Positions 18,601 to 24,555 of a stretch of 56,453 nucleotides of DNA are shown here, one piece after another. Positions within the stretch are counted from its first letter, which is position 1; each line of letters opens with the position of its first letter. Below the pieces are notes generated by a model. The model searched no databases, was not told where the DNA came from, and worked only from the letters and a program-made list of their open reading frames with translations. The DNA lies in NCBI GenBank assembly GCA_964647255.1, contig CAZYGI010000021.1, positions 1-56,453 of the forward strand. Reading direction: 5' to 3'. The translations under genes were made by a program, and so were the position numbers. This DNA is from CAWJEL01 sp964647255 (lineage in GTDB: Bacteria; Chloroflexota; Anaerolineae; CG2-30-64-16).

Positions 18601-18856
18601 TGGAGTGAAGCTCTGGGATCAGCTCGCGCAGAAGGGTCAGGCGGAGCAGGTGAATCGCCAAGTGATCTATGAGCAGATGAAGGCCGGAATCGGCCGCATC
18701 GACATCTCAAGTGGGTATACTATTCGACAAGTCCTTGATCCCGCAATATTTCCGCCAGATAAGTGGCTTGTGAAGGAAGTCGGGTGGATACAGGAGTTCG
18801 CTCGGATCTTCGGTTACATCGAGAATGCCGCTGGTACTGGTTGGATCAAGCCTTGA
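15608..18856 (+). CDS. Rhs repeat protein, 5'-truncated, with C-terminal toxin tip
   Basis: The reading frame encodes 1082 residues. YD repeats are abundant, for example YDVAGRLLTVQDHAG, YDSLGRKTAMTDPDMG and YDAEGRLDLRVF. A fibronectin-III-like insert lies at about 565-650 (LSWAGVSGATGYQVWRG). The Rhs core ends with the standard block RYYDPWLGRFIQADGL, then NRYAYALNNPLRYTDPTG at about residue 850. The remaining 230 residues are the variable tip: an Ala-rich linker, then a domain from about 950 (GDRFVIGPYKTGPG...) that I cannot assign to a known toxin family. There is no signal peptide or SD, and the frame begins amid repeats next to the palindrome, so the 5' part is missing. It may not be translated from its own start. 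The next gene is probably its immunity gene. Confidence 0.8.
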   Translation: MRPAGGQFSASAPFKVQQRQRADVLGGNSAAAYLDRYTFYDGLGQVIQTQVQAAASAQLILTQTGYNGVGQVVTQTVPALFTATLGVYRASDWTQPQTRTAYDGLGRTTAVTSPDGATTENRYTVEYNPADPEFNLPRFAVYTIDANRHFVRRASDIFGNLRVVSESTGSWPVGQPTPVWGDEYRTRYTYDVAGRLLTVQDHAGSHTMLTYDSLGRKTAMTDPDMGAWSYDYDNAGNLKRQTDAKNQTTCFYYDGLNRLKGKMYPSDTDCLTPDPGSYEVSYGYDSTAGGNNGKGRRTSMTTTGTGTNDVSWVYDARGRVTSETRTIGGAAYSTGYGYDAADRVRTTTYPDGEAVITTYDAQGLPNGLSSGQGTYVSSSTYDAEGRLDLRVFQPNGLQTDYVYYSWAAGVGDGGRLQQLRSGISSGDTSLQHLTYSYDPVGNVDRLRDDNNSGQRQCFTFDPLDRLTAAFIGDANCQPTTVGAGAYRETYAYSPTGNLISKAGAAYTYEDAAHVHAVTHIGAAPRACYDANGNQTVRLVGDKLHVLEYDAENRLARVSERSIFSASIGRSGTSAALSWAGVSGATGYQVWRGTTPYFTPGEAESVKVTTTTATSYRDAGRVGGAPDYYLILATANNCPLGVSQRLGEFSFALVPGTLAGVAAVRVFEAEAKVKAEVERLNLSLNPVDTPLASFTYDADGRRVRATVAGVTTVYPFDHYEVAGTTVRKYYSLGGQRVAVRTDGALNYLLGDHLGSTSVSTDAAGAPSGELRYLPFGGTRYAAGVTPTSFRFTGQREDATLGLYFFNARYYDPWLGRFIQADGLVPNPGDPQSLNRYAYALNNPLRYTDPTGHNPSCVVMAGGGPLGAVAALVCEVGYAVVSYWPQIQALAADVAQFAASGQGQLAFQYAQQVDAAANQAAANASNAGNTAVPGGLGPNGPWDKFNQLLGQGKSEIDAAVEASTQGSGDRFVIGPYKTGPGVANYIQEANGPIPGKYFDAGVKLWDQLAQKGQAEQVNRQVIYEQMKAGIGRIDISSGYTIRQVLDPAIFPPDKWLVKEVGWIQEFARIFGYIENAAGTGWIKP
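17606..17660. repeat. palindromic repeat inserted in frame in the Rhs gene
   Basis: A perfect 16-bp inverted repeat (17612-17627 against 17641-17656) sits in the coding sequence. It encodes a low-complexity charged stretch (EAEAKVKAEVERLNLSLNP) that breaks otherwise normal Rhs sequence. Because the reading frame is kept, it looks like a short dispersed element tolerated inside a protein linker. Confidence 0.7.
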
Positions 18857-18900
18857 TCTACCATCATGTGTACGGCGTAATAGTAAGGAGGCTTCCGCTG

Positions 18901-19476
18901 ATGTTTTCAAATTGCCAGGAGCACTTTGATCTATGGATGCGCTACTATGCTTGGCTGCTGGATGAGTATGGCTTTGTCGTGATTCATACCGACACTGGTC
19001 ACATGAATTCCTGTAGCTTCATGTTGCAGTCAGGTGATTGTCGACTATTCGTCTCGGTTGACAGGGGAGTTTGGGGTTTTCCGCAACTCGCATTGGCACC
19101 GGTTGCCATGCAACTGGATGCGTGTGCTGCTGGGTTGCGGTGGTACCATATCGCAGACATCATCGACTACTTGCGGGGCGGCTATGCGAGTTGGGCTCAG
19201 ATCGAGAAACAAAGGCGTTTGCTTCAGGATGCGCCCTCAGATAAGATGCGGAGTGTATTCGCCACAGAGCATCGTGCTTTCTGGCCGCAGGTCATGGCAT
19301 TATTCCAAGTGGAGGAGTTCAAGCGCCGGCACGAAGCATTAGAAGCTTTTCTCAGAGAGAAGAACGAAAACCAGGAGAGACAACGTAAGGAATCGGTGAG
19401 ACGAGAAGAAGCAGAGTGGCTCCCGAAATGGCGCGAGCGGCAACAGCAAGCCAAGAATGACGACAACCAGGACTAG
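18901..19476 (+). CDS. candidate immunity protein for the Rhs toxin tip
   Basis: This 191-residue soluble protein begins 45 bases after the Rhs stop. The start ATG (18901) has GTAAGGAGG nine bases upstream, the strongest SD of the Rhs locus. The sequence is mixed alpha/beta (FDLWMRYYAWLLDEYGFVV) with a long charged C-terminal tail (KNENQERQRKESVRREEAEW) likely to be helical. There is no signal peptide or membrane segment. I do not recognise a family. The immunity assignment rests only on position: in polymorphic toxin loci the gene directly after the toxin tip encodes the antidote. Confidence 0.6.
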   Translation: MFSNCQEHFDLWMRYYAWLLDEYGFVVIHTDTGHMNSCSFMLQSGDCRLFVSVDRGVWGFPQLALAPVAMQLDACAAGLRWYHIADIIDYLRGGYASWAQIEKQRRLLQDAPSDKMRSVFATEHRAFWPQVMALFQVEEFKRRHEALEAFLREKNENQERQRKESVRREEAEWLPKWRERQQQAKNDDNQD

Positions 19477-19655
19477 GTTCGTCACGCCTCGCATCCACGA
19501 CTCCTCTGGCCTTTCCAATAGCCGATATTGTACCATTTTGACTGTCAGGTCGTCTACAGGTAATAGACGCTGACGCAAGCAGAGGGCCTACTCTCGTAGC
19601 GGTTTGTGCCAGCAACTGCACGGATGGCGCGCTGAGCTACCTGCTGGGCGATCAT

Positions 19656-19680
19656 CCTTCGACTTCGCTCAGGACAGGCT
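19656..19680. repeat. 25-bp dispersed-repeat insertion in Rhs remnant
   Basis: Relative to the intact core at about 17850-17875, 25 extra bases beginning CCTTCGACTTCGCTCAGGAC interrupt the sequence between GGGCGATCAT and CTCGGCTCGACC. From memory this resembles a short intergenic repeat common in Chloroflexota and other phyla, which I have not verified. Its length is not a multiple of three, so it breaks the frame. Confidence 0.65.
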
Positions 19681-19734
19681 CTCGGCTCGACCAGCGTCAG
19701 CGCCGACGCCGGCGGCAGCGTGACCGGCGAGCTG

Positions 19735-19836
19735 CGGTACCTGCCCTACGGCGGCACGCGTTACGCGGCCCAAATGCCAGCGTCGCCAACTGATCATAGC
19801 CCGGTACCTGCCCTACGGCGGCACGCGTTACGCGGC
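19735..19836. repeat. 35-bp direct duplication in Rhs remnant
   Basis: Two identical 35-bp copies (19735-19769 and 19802-19836), each encoding RYLPYGGTRYA, are separated by 32 bases of unrelated sequence. The arrangement moves the second copy into another frame. Confidence 0.8.
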
Positions 19837-19930
19837 GGGCGTCACGCCGACCAGCTTCCGCTTTACCGGCCAGCGCGCAGATGCTACACTGGGGCTGTAC
19901 TTTTTCAACGCCAGATACTACGATCCCGCT

Positions 19931-20764
19931 TTGGGCCGCTTCATCCAGGCGGATGGCCTCGTGCCGGAGCCGGGCGATCCGCAGAGTTTGAACCGGTACG
20001 CGTATGCGCTGAACAATCCGCTGCGGTACACGGATCCGTCGGGGATGTTTGAACAAACCGCCATTGAAGTCTACCTGCAGTCGCTTGATCCGGATAGCTG
20101 GCAAGACACTCTCAAGCAGTGGATGCAAGACCAGACTTGGTGGGCGGCGCTCATGACGGCAGGCGCAGGAGATAGCATTGTCAATGTGGTCCAGGGAGGC
20201 GCATGGCAGTTTGCTCGATTTGAGGGTGAAGGCACGACAAAACTCACCGGGGTGAGCCTGACAAATGACATATTCAGCAAGGGAAGCCTTGGTGAAGTAA
20301 AGCTGACAGATGTGTATGGCGGGTCATTGGGTACACCTGCCGCAATTGTCGCACTCAATCAGGCCGGCAAGATGGCAGGAGTCTATGGCCTCAATGGCTA
20401 CCAAGCTACACTCAAGACTGTGTCAAATGGGGAAAGCAATGCGGTTGCATTTATGACCGGCCTGGGGCTTGCCAGCGCCTATGCCTTCATCGCTACGGAG
20501 ACAGCAGCGGCTTGGGTTGCGAAGACTCTGGCCACCACAGCTGTGGGGACATTCGTTCTTCCTGAGCTTAAGTGTGGGACAGCGGAATGCGCCGGAGATC
20601 AGCAGTTAACGGTATCTATGGCGGTCTTTTATGATGGAGGCAAGGATGGTTTTTCGTATGAGTACTGGGCACACTACGGGGAAATCGGGTACCACGAGAA
20701 CAAGCCTACCTATAGGAATTTTGCCGGTGAGCTTATGATCAATGGATGGTATATCTGGCGATAG
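19931..20764 (+). CDS. displaced Rhs toxin tip 2
   Basis: The 277 codons open with the end of the Rhs core (GRFIQADGLVPEPGDPQSLN, then LRYTDPSGM) and continue into a tip unlike tip 1. The tip has a hydrophobic Ala-rich stretch (SAYAFIATETAAAWVAKTLA), a Cys pair (ELKCGTAEC) and an aromatic C-terminus (FSYEYWAHYGEIGYHENKPT). I recognise no toxin family. The hydrophobic stretch and the membrane-protein neighbour at 20844 fit a membrane-acting toxin, which is an inference. No proper start or SD exists. The frame is open upstream into the broken core, so this is probably a silent cassette available for recombination with a full-length rhs gene. Confidence 0.6.
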   Translation: MGRFIQADGLVPEPGDPQSLNRYAYALNNPLRYTDPSGMFEQTAIEVYLQSLDPDSWQDTLKQWMQDQTWWAALMTAGAGDSIVNVVQGGAWQFARFEGEGTTKLTGVSLTNDIFSKGSLGEVKLTDVYGGSLGTPAAIVALNQAGKMAGVYGLNGYQATLKTVSNGESNAVAFMTGLGLASAYAFIATETAAAWVAKTLATTAVGTFVLPELKCGTAECAGDQQLTVSMAVFYDGGKDGFSYEYWAHYGEIGYHENKPTYRNFAGELMINGWYIWR

Positions 20765-20843
20765 AGCGTTGCGACATGCACGCTGTAACGCCTGGGAAAA
20801 GCACAGGATTCGTTTCGCATGTCATCACTGAAGGAGTGACGCG

Positions 20844-21065
20844 GTGAAGAAGACTCGTCTTTGGGAAATACCGTTCATGTTAGCGCTTCTCCTTGCGGGT
20901 GGCGCTTCTCGAGACCTCCTGCAGCCGATTTTGGAGTCATTGAAGCCTGCTTGGCCGAACTGGTTCTTGAACCTTGCTGCATCATTACCGGGTCTACTGC
21001 CGGTAGGTGCGATAGGATACTGGCTTTTCCGGCATTTTGAAGGCCCCAAATATAAGAACTCATAA
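20844..21065 (+). CDS. small membrane protein, candidate immunity to tip 2
   Basis: This 73-residue protein starts with GTG and has GGAG eight bases upstream. There are two hydrophobic segments (IPFMLALLLAGGA and LPGLLPVGAIGYWLF), with positively charged ends (MKKTR and KYKNS). It lies 79 bases after toxin tip 2 and before tip 3. I recognise no family. Position next to the tip suggests immunity, and a membrane immunity protein would fit a toxin acting on the membrane. Confidence 0.5.
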   Translation: MKKTRLWEIPFMLALLLAGGASRDLLQPILESLKPAWPNWFLNLAASLPGLLPVGAIGYWLFRHFEGPKYKNS

Positions 21066-21113
21066 TCGGACTGGACTTACTAAATCAACACAAAAAACGC
21101 TACAATCGGGTTG

Positions 21114-21983
21114 ATGTACTATGGCGCGCGGTACGACAGTCTCCAGGTTGGCCGGTTCCTGCAGGCAGACACGCTCGTGCCGCAGCCGGGTGATCCGCAG
21201 AGCTTGAATCGGTACGCATATACCCTGAACAATCCACTGCGGTACACGGATCCGACGGGGCATTTGACCGAGGAGGAGCTCCAGATCCTGTTGGGTAACG
21301 AGTATGACACACTGATGAATCTGTGGCTACAGTACGACCGCTACTGGCTTTCCGTGTTGATCAATGTGCAAGCAGGTGGTATTCTATCGGCATCACTTCT
21401 CGGTGGCGCGGAGTTGCACTTCGAGGGGAGCGGCAGCAACATCAAGCTGAATGTCTACAACGGCAGCCACTCGAGCCGGCTTAAAGACTGGCAGGGGCAA
21501 GGCGTGTATCGCTGGCAGAATCCTGGCATGAACGAAACCCAATCCTACGCGGTGCGCGATGCTCTCTTCAATGCCTTTGCGATGGATAATATGTTGATAC
21601 AGCCAGCGTTTGACTATGGTTATGATAGCCGAGGCGTGTTGCGACCTGAGTACCGTGGCGCCATTCCCATCATTCAATCCGTTGACGTGACCTGGGGGAC
21701 GGCGACGGGCCGGCTGGCAAGCCAACTCAACATTCCCGGCAAGGCAGTGCAGTGGCCTGTGTCGCGGGCGTTTGGTGCGGCAGTAGGTGGGGTGGTCAAG
21801 GTGGTGACACGGGGAGCTGTATCAGCGACTGGTGTGGGCAATCTGTTCACAGCATTGGACATCGCCATTGGGACCGTGATCGCGACTCAGGAAGCCCCGC
21901 GCGACTACGGTGTCTTCTCACCTGATCCGTACAATGACATGTGGCCGGTGAGTCCGTATATCGGCCTGGGAGACTTGCCATGA
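21114..21983 (+). CDS. displaced Rhs toxin tip 3
   Basis: The 289 codons begin with a short end of the Rhs core (GARYDSLQVGRFLQADTL, then NNPLRYTDPTGH) and switch at about residue 48 to a third tip unlike the other two. The tip contains a polar region (GSNIKLNVYNGSHSSRLKDW) and a hydrophobic C-terminal part (VSRAFGAAVGGVVKVVTRGAV). The family is unknown. No SD precedes the ATG, and the sequence just upstream (21066-21110) is not Rhs-like. This is therefore a cut-off cassette. Its stop overlaps the start of the next gene (ATGA), the usual coupling of toxin and antidote. Confidence 0.62.
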   Translation: MYYGARYDSLQVGRFLQADTLVPQPGDPQSLNRYAYTLNNPLRYTDPTGHLTEEELQILLGNEYDTLMNLWLQYDRYWLSVLINVQAGGILSASLLGGAELHFEGSGSNIKLNVYNGSHSSRLKDWQGQGVYRWQNPGMNETQSYAVRDALFNAFAMDNMLIQPAFDYGYDSRGVLRPEYRGAIPIIQSVDVTWGTATGRLASQLNIPGKAVQWPVSRAFGAAVGGVVKVVTRGAVSATGVGNLFTALDIAIGTVIATQEAPRDYGVFSPDPYNDMWPVSPYIGLGDLP

Positions 21984-22267
21984 GAATCTTCACCCAGGAC
22001 TTGGCGTGGCCGTATTGGCTGATCGCGGTCAGTGCCATCATCGTCATCGCCGTCTTCAATCTAGTAGAGGTTTTCCGGGCAACTCACAATAAGGTGCGTC
22101 GCTGGAAGGCCGTGCTGGGCCTGTGGTTTCTCTGGGGGGCACTGGGTTACGTGGGTATGGGTGGTTGGCCACTTCGAGAACCACCCCACGAGGTCATTGG
22201 CGCCGTATTAGGAATCGTTGGTTTTTCTGCCACAGGATGGGTGTTGTCCAAGATTAAGGAATCGTAA
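21980..22267 (+). CDS. small three-helix membrane protein, candidate immunity to tip 3
   Basis: This 95-residue protein has three predicted membrane segments: WPYWLIAVSAIIVIAVFNLV, AVLGLWFLWGALGYVGM and VIGAVLGIVGFSATGWVL. The ATG at 21980 overlaps the stop of tip 3 by four bases, so translation is probably coupled. I recognise no family. The overlap with a toxin tip is the reason for calling it immunity. Confidence 0.55.
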   Translation: MRIFTQDLAWPYWLIAVSAIIVIAVFNLVEVFRATHNKVRRWKAVLGLWFLWGALGYVGMGGWPLREPPHEVIGAVLGIVGFSATGWVLSKIKES

Positions 22268-22637
22268 CGCAAGAAGTCATTGCGGAATTTCGCTGATAGC
22301 TGACAAGAGCAAAACGCTCCTGATCGCGTCTGCCGTTCGCCCACGGGCAGTTGAGGCTAAGGCTGCGGCCCACCCGTTGAGCGCCCTGCCGATGATGACC
22401 AGAAATAACGCCACGACGGCCGGCGAGTTGCCATGCGCCGGAGTGGTACGCTATAGCGCGCAGCCTCCCCCTGGGGAACAAACCGTTCGGCGAGGCCCGC
22501 TGGTCAGCGGCACGTTACCGACCGACCGCCGCTTCACCGGCCAGCGCCGCGGCGTTGGCGTCGTTGCCGAGGAGGGTCGGCCGGTCGAATTTGGCGCTGA
22601 GCAGCGAGCGCATGTGTGACCTCGAAAGTCACGTTTT
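22268..22637. other. non-coding scar: Rhs, ROK and palindrome fragments fused
   Basis: No convincing gene lies in 22268-22686. Bases 22512-22547 resemble the Rhs core segment TxFRFTGQR. They join, at the shared ten bases CGGCCAGCGC, to a 75-bp copy of ROK gene 15146-15220 (22538-22612, only two mismatches). That copy then joins, through GCA, to the 28 bases of the palindromic repeat (22610-22637). In the intact ROK locus about 350 bases separate those last two pieces. Bases 22340-22385 also recall the palindrome seen inside the Rhs gene. Confidence 0.75.
22610..22637. repeat. palindromic repeat, copy 2 (half)
   Basis: Identical over 28 bases to 15571-15598, but the right arm that completes the palindrome in copy 1 is absent. 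It lies upstream of the HD hydrolase gene and at the edge of the Rhs scar. Confidence 0.75.
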
Positions 22638-22658
22638 AGCGCGCCCGGCCGCCGATGG

Positions 22659-22664
22659 TATAAT
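22659..22664 (+). promoter_or_regulatory. -10 box of HD hydrolase gene
   Basis: A consensus TATAAT lies 23 bases before the likely ATG at 22687. The -35 position (around 22636) is poor. The resulting leader would be very short. Confidence 0.45.
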
Positions 22665-22686
22665 CCCGCCCCGGATTTCGTGTTGC

Positions 22687-23340
22687 ATGGAGTCGAAGAT
22701 CGTGAGAATCCCCGAACGTGCATTGGCGGAGGAGATGTTGGCAGAGGCGGTCGGGTGCAATCCTGGCCCGTGGGGCGCGCACTCTCGGCATGTGGCGGAG
22801 GCGGCCCAGGCCATCGCCCTCCGTTTGTCTGAACTCGACCCGGACGCGGCTTACGTGCTTGGGCTGCTGCACGATATGGGCCGCCGCGCGGGCGTGACCG
22901 GTCTGCGCCACGTGCTGGACGGCTACCGCCACCTGGCCGCGCTGGGTTATGAGGACGCCGCGCGCATCAATATGACGCACTCGTTTGCGGTGAAGGATCT
23001 GCGCGCCATTTTCGGCGAGTGGGACTGCACACCTGACGAGATCCATTTCATCGAGGCGTACCTGGCCGGGATCGAGTTCGATGACTACGATCGCTTGATC
23101 CAGCTCTGCGACTCGCTGGCGATGGCGGACGGATTTGTGTTGATGGAGAAGCGGATGCTGGATGTCGCGCTGCGCTACGGCGGCGTTAATGACGTGATTC
23201 TGGAGAAGTGGCGCGCGAAATTTGCGATCAAGGCCGATTTCGAGCGGCGCATGGGCTGCTCGGTGTATCGTTTGCTGCCCGGCGTGGTGCGCAACACGTT
23301 CGGGAGCCTGGAATTGCCCGGTGAGGCGAAGGAGCGTTGA
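22687..23340 (+). CDS. HD-domain hydrolase
   Basis: This 217-residue protein has the HD pattern: His35 in WGAHSRHV, His62-Asp63 in LGLLHDMGR, and a later Asp in LIQLCDSLAM. HD proteins are metal-dependent phosphohydrolases acting on nucleotides or related phosphates. The substrate here is not known. The chosen ATG lies after a TATAAT box. A longer reading from 22555 would run through the duplicated ROK fragment and is not credible. No SD is visible, so the message may have a very short leader. The next gene starts four bases after its stop. Pairing with a deoxyribosyltransferase-like protein suggests nucleotide salvage or clean-up. Confidence 0.8.
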   Translation: MESKIVRIPERALAEEMLAEAVGCNPGPWGAHSRHVAEAAQAIALRLSELDPDAAYVLGLLHDMGRRAGVTGLRHVLDGYRHLAALGYEDAARINMTHSFAVKDLRAIFGEWDCTPDEIHFIEAYLAGIEFDDYDRLIQLCDSLAMADGFVLMEKRMLDVALRYGGVNDVILEKWRAKFAIKADFERRMGCSVYRLLPGVVRNTFGSLELPGEAKER

Positions 23341-23344
23341 AGAA

Positions 23345-23770
23345 ATGCGTGTTTTTATCGGTGGCGTGATGCAGGCATCCATCCAGGGCAAAGGCATCGT
23401 CAGCCAGGATTACCGCCGGCAGATCGCCGATGCGCTGTGGGCGCGCTGGCCGGAGATCGAGGTGATTGATCCGTTCGCTCAGCACCCGAACAGCGTCGAA
23501 TACGATGACGCTGAGGCTGAGGCGACCTTGACCGCCAGCCTGGCGAGCGCGGCAAGCGCCGATCTGGTGATCGCCTACGTGCCGGTGGCGAGCATGGGCA
23601 CGGCGCTCGAAATGTACGCGGCCCATCAGGCCGGCGTGCCGGTCGTGACCATCTCGCCCCTGGCCGAGAATTGGGTCGTGCGGGCCTACTCGCGCCGCGT
23701 TTTCCCCGATGTGGAGAGCTTCTTGGCCGCGGTGCAGACGGCCGGATCACCCGAGGATTTTCGGCGCTGA
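23345..23770 (+). CDS. nucleoside 2-deoxyribosyltransferase-like protein
   Basis: This 141-residue protein has a Rossmann-like fold. It starts MRVFIGGVMQ, and the later motif ADLVIAYVPVASMGTALEM is typical of the nucleoside 2-deoxyribosyltransferase superfamily. Glu89 in GTALEM is at the position of the catalytic Glu. C-terminal AHQAGVPVVTISP also fits. These enzymes cleave or exchange the base of (deoxy)nucleosides. Some members instead hydrolyse nucleoside monophosphates. GGAG in the end of the HD gene serves as SD, and the two genes are 4 bases apart, so they are probably co-translated. Exact substrate is open. Confidence 0.68.
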   Translation: MRVFIGGVMQASIQGKGIVSQDYRRQIADALWARWPEIEVIDPFAQHPNSVEYDDAEAEATLTASLASAASADLVIAYVPVASMGTALEMYAAHQAGVPVVTISPLAENWVVRAYSRRVFPDVESFLAAVQTAGSPEDFRR

Positions 23771-23832
23771 GGCACCCGTGGTATACTCTTGCCTGGATGC
23801 CCCCATAGCTCAAAGGACAGAGCAGGTGCCTT

Positions 23833-24475
23833 CAAATTAGGAGCCTTCAGCGGGAAACAGAACCGTTGGAGTGGACGGCGCTGTATCGGTGAAAACCTAA
23901 ACGCTAGTAAGTGCATGGCAACACCGAGGGAATGGCGGGTCACCCGGAGCCAGATGGGCGTGTGGAAGGCGAAGTATGTCCCATCACACCAAGGATAAGG
24001 GTGATCTCGGGGTCGCGAAAGCGCAAGTGGACCTCGTGCAGCGAGGTTATCTGGTGCTGTTACCGTTCAGTGAACATGCGCCATTTGACCTCGTCGCCTA
24101 CCGAGACCACAAGTTCATGCGGATACAGGTCAAGTATCGCTCGGCGGCCAAAGGGGTCCTGACCATCGCGTTCAGAACGTCATGGGCAGACAGGAATGGC
24201 AGCCATGACAGGGCCATTGACAAAGAGGAAGTTGATCTGTTCTGTGTCTATTGCCCTGAAACAGATGAGTGCTACACTTCAAACCGCAGGAGTCCTGCGG
24301 AGGGATCTCGCTCCGCATCGTGGCCCCGAAGAACAATCAAGCCAAGAACGTCCGAATGGCTGAAGAGTTCCGCAAGATACCGTAGAGACTATACGCGCCG
24401 GGGCTGAGACGCCCAAGATATAGTCCAGACCGCAATCGTCTCCTGGGACGAGTCAGGGAAACCTGATGCGGCAGG
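23833..24475 (+). ncRNA. self-splicing group I intron in tRNA-Arg anticodon loop
   Basis: The 643-nt intron splits the anticodon between U34 and C35. Its guide UUAGGAG (23837-23843) pairs with the joined exons CUU|CUAA, leaving only the required G-U wobble exactly at the 5' splice site. The intron ends in G (24475). P7 is visible as GACTATA (24387-24393) pairing with TATAGTC (24419-24425), in the typical context AAGATATAGTCC. A degenerate homing endonuclease frame fills the middle. Other bacterial tRNA group I introns also sit in the anticodon loop. Confidence 0.92.
23976..24385 (+). pseudogene. PD-(D/E)xK homing endonuclease of the intron, frameshifted
   Basis: The frame from 23976 encodes MSHHTKDKGDLGVAKAQVDL and the nuclease core FDLVAYRDHKFMRIQVKYRS, with Asp and Q-V-K as in the PD-(D/E)xK family of intron endonucleases such as I-Ssp6803I. 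After DECY (about 24275) the family-like C-terminus continues one frame over: FKPQESCGG, ISLRIVAPKN, NQAKNVRMAEEFRKIP, with a TAG at 24383-24385. A single missing base near 24276 (TACTACTTC reduced to TACACTTC) explains this. In the unshifted frame the protein runs on to 24407 with unrelated sequence. The shifted frame stops two bases before the P7 strand, as expected of a gene fitted into the intron. The enzyme is probably inactive or altered. Confidence 0.85.
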
Positions 24476-24517
24476 CTAAGCACAAGGTTGCAGGTTCGAG
24501 TCCTGCTGGGGGTACTG

Positions 24518-24553
24518 AGAAGCCTGAGAGGAACAACTTCCTCTCAGGCTTCT
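24518..24553. terminator. strong hairpin between tRNA-Arg and convergent MFS gene
   Basis: A perfect 15-bp stem (24518-24532 with 24539-24553) encloses a six-base loop. It starts four bases after the tRNA 3' end and ends two bases before the MFS gene's stop, so it can end transcription from both sides. No long T-run follows. Confidence 0.8.
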
Positions 24554-24555
24554 GC

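Larger units (their letters stand above)
19621..19930 (+). pseudogene. broken Rhs core remnant
   Basis: This stretch matches the end of the main Rhs core (17835-18045): the segments for YLLGDHLGSTSVS, GELRYLP, SFRFTGQR and FFNARYYDP are all recognisable. It is broken by a 25-bp insertion (19656-19680) and by a 35-bp duplication with 32 bases of spacer (19735-19836). Both shift the frame. It leads into the displaced tip at 19931. The 144 bases before it (19477-19620) hold nothing I can name. Confidence 0.75.
23799..24514 (+). tRNA. tRNA-Arg(UCU), interrupted by a group I intron
   Basis: Exon 1 is 23799-23832 and exon 2 is 24476-24514. Joined they give a normal 73-base cloverleaf: acceptor GCCCCCA/TGGGGGT, D stem GCTC/GAGC, anticodon loop CTTCTAA (anticodon UCU, cut between bases 34 and 35) and T arm GCAGG-TTCGAGT-CCTGC. 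The discriminator is A and CCA is not encoded. The outermost anticodon-stem pair (27-43) is a G-A mismatch. A TATACT box at 23782-23787 lies 11 bases upstream. The splice sites are fixed by the intron guide sequence (see the intron entry). Confidence 0.9.

Noticed and set aside
22555..22686. Longer N-terminus for the HD hydrolase
   Set aside because: The extra codons lie in the copied ROK fragment and palindrome, upstream of the TATAAT box.
23799..23836. Reading the unspliced tRNA 5' half as tRNA-Sec (TCA) or tRNA-Leu (CAA)
   Set aside because: Both readings take intron bases as anticodon. The guide sequence fixes the splice after U34, giving UCU and a full cloverleaf with exon 2. It therefore gives no support for selenocysteine.
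23976..24407. Intact 143-residue homing endonuclease
   Set aside because: The last 44 residues of that frame are unrelated to the family, while family-like sequence continues one frame over from about 24278.
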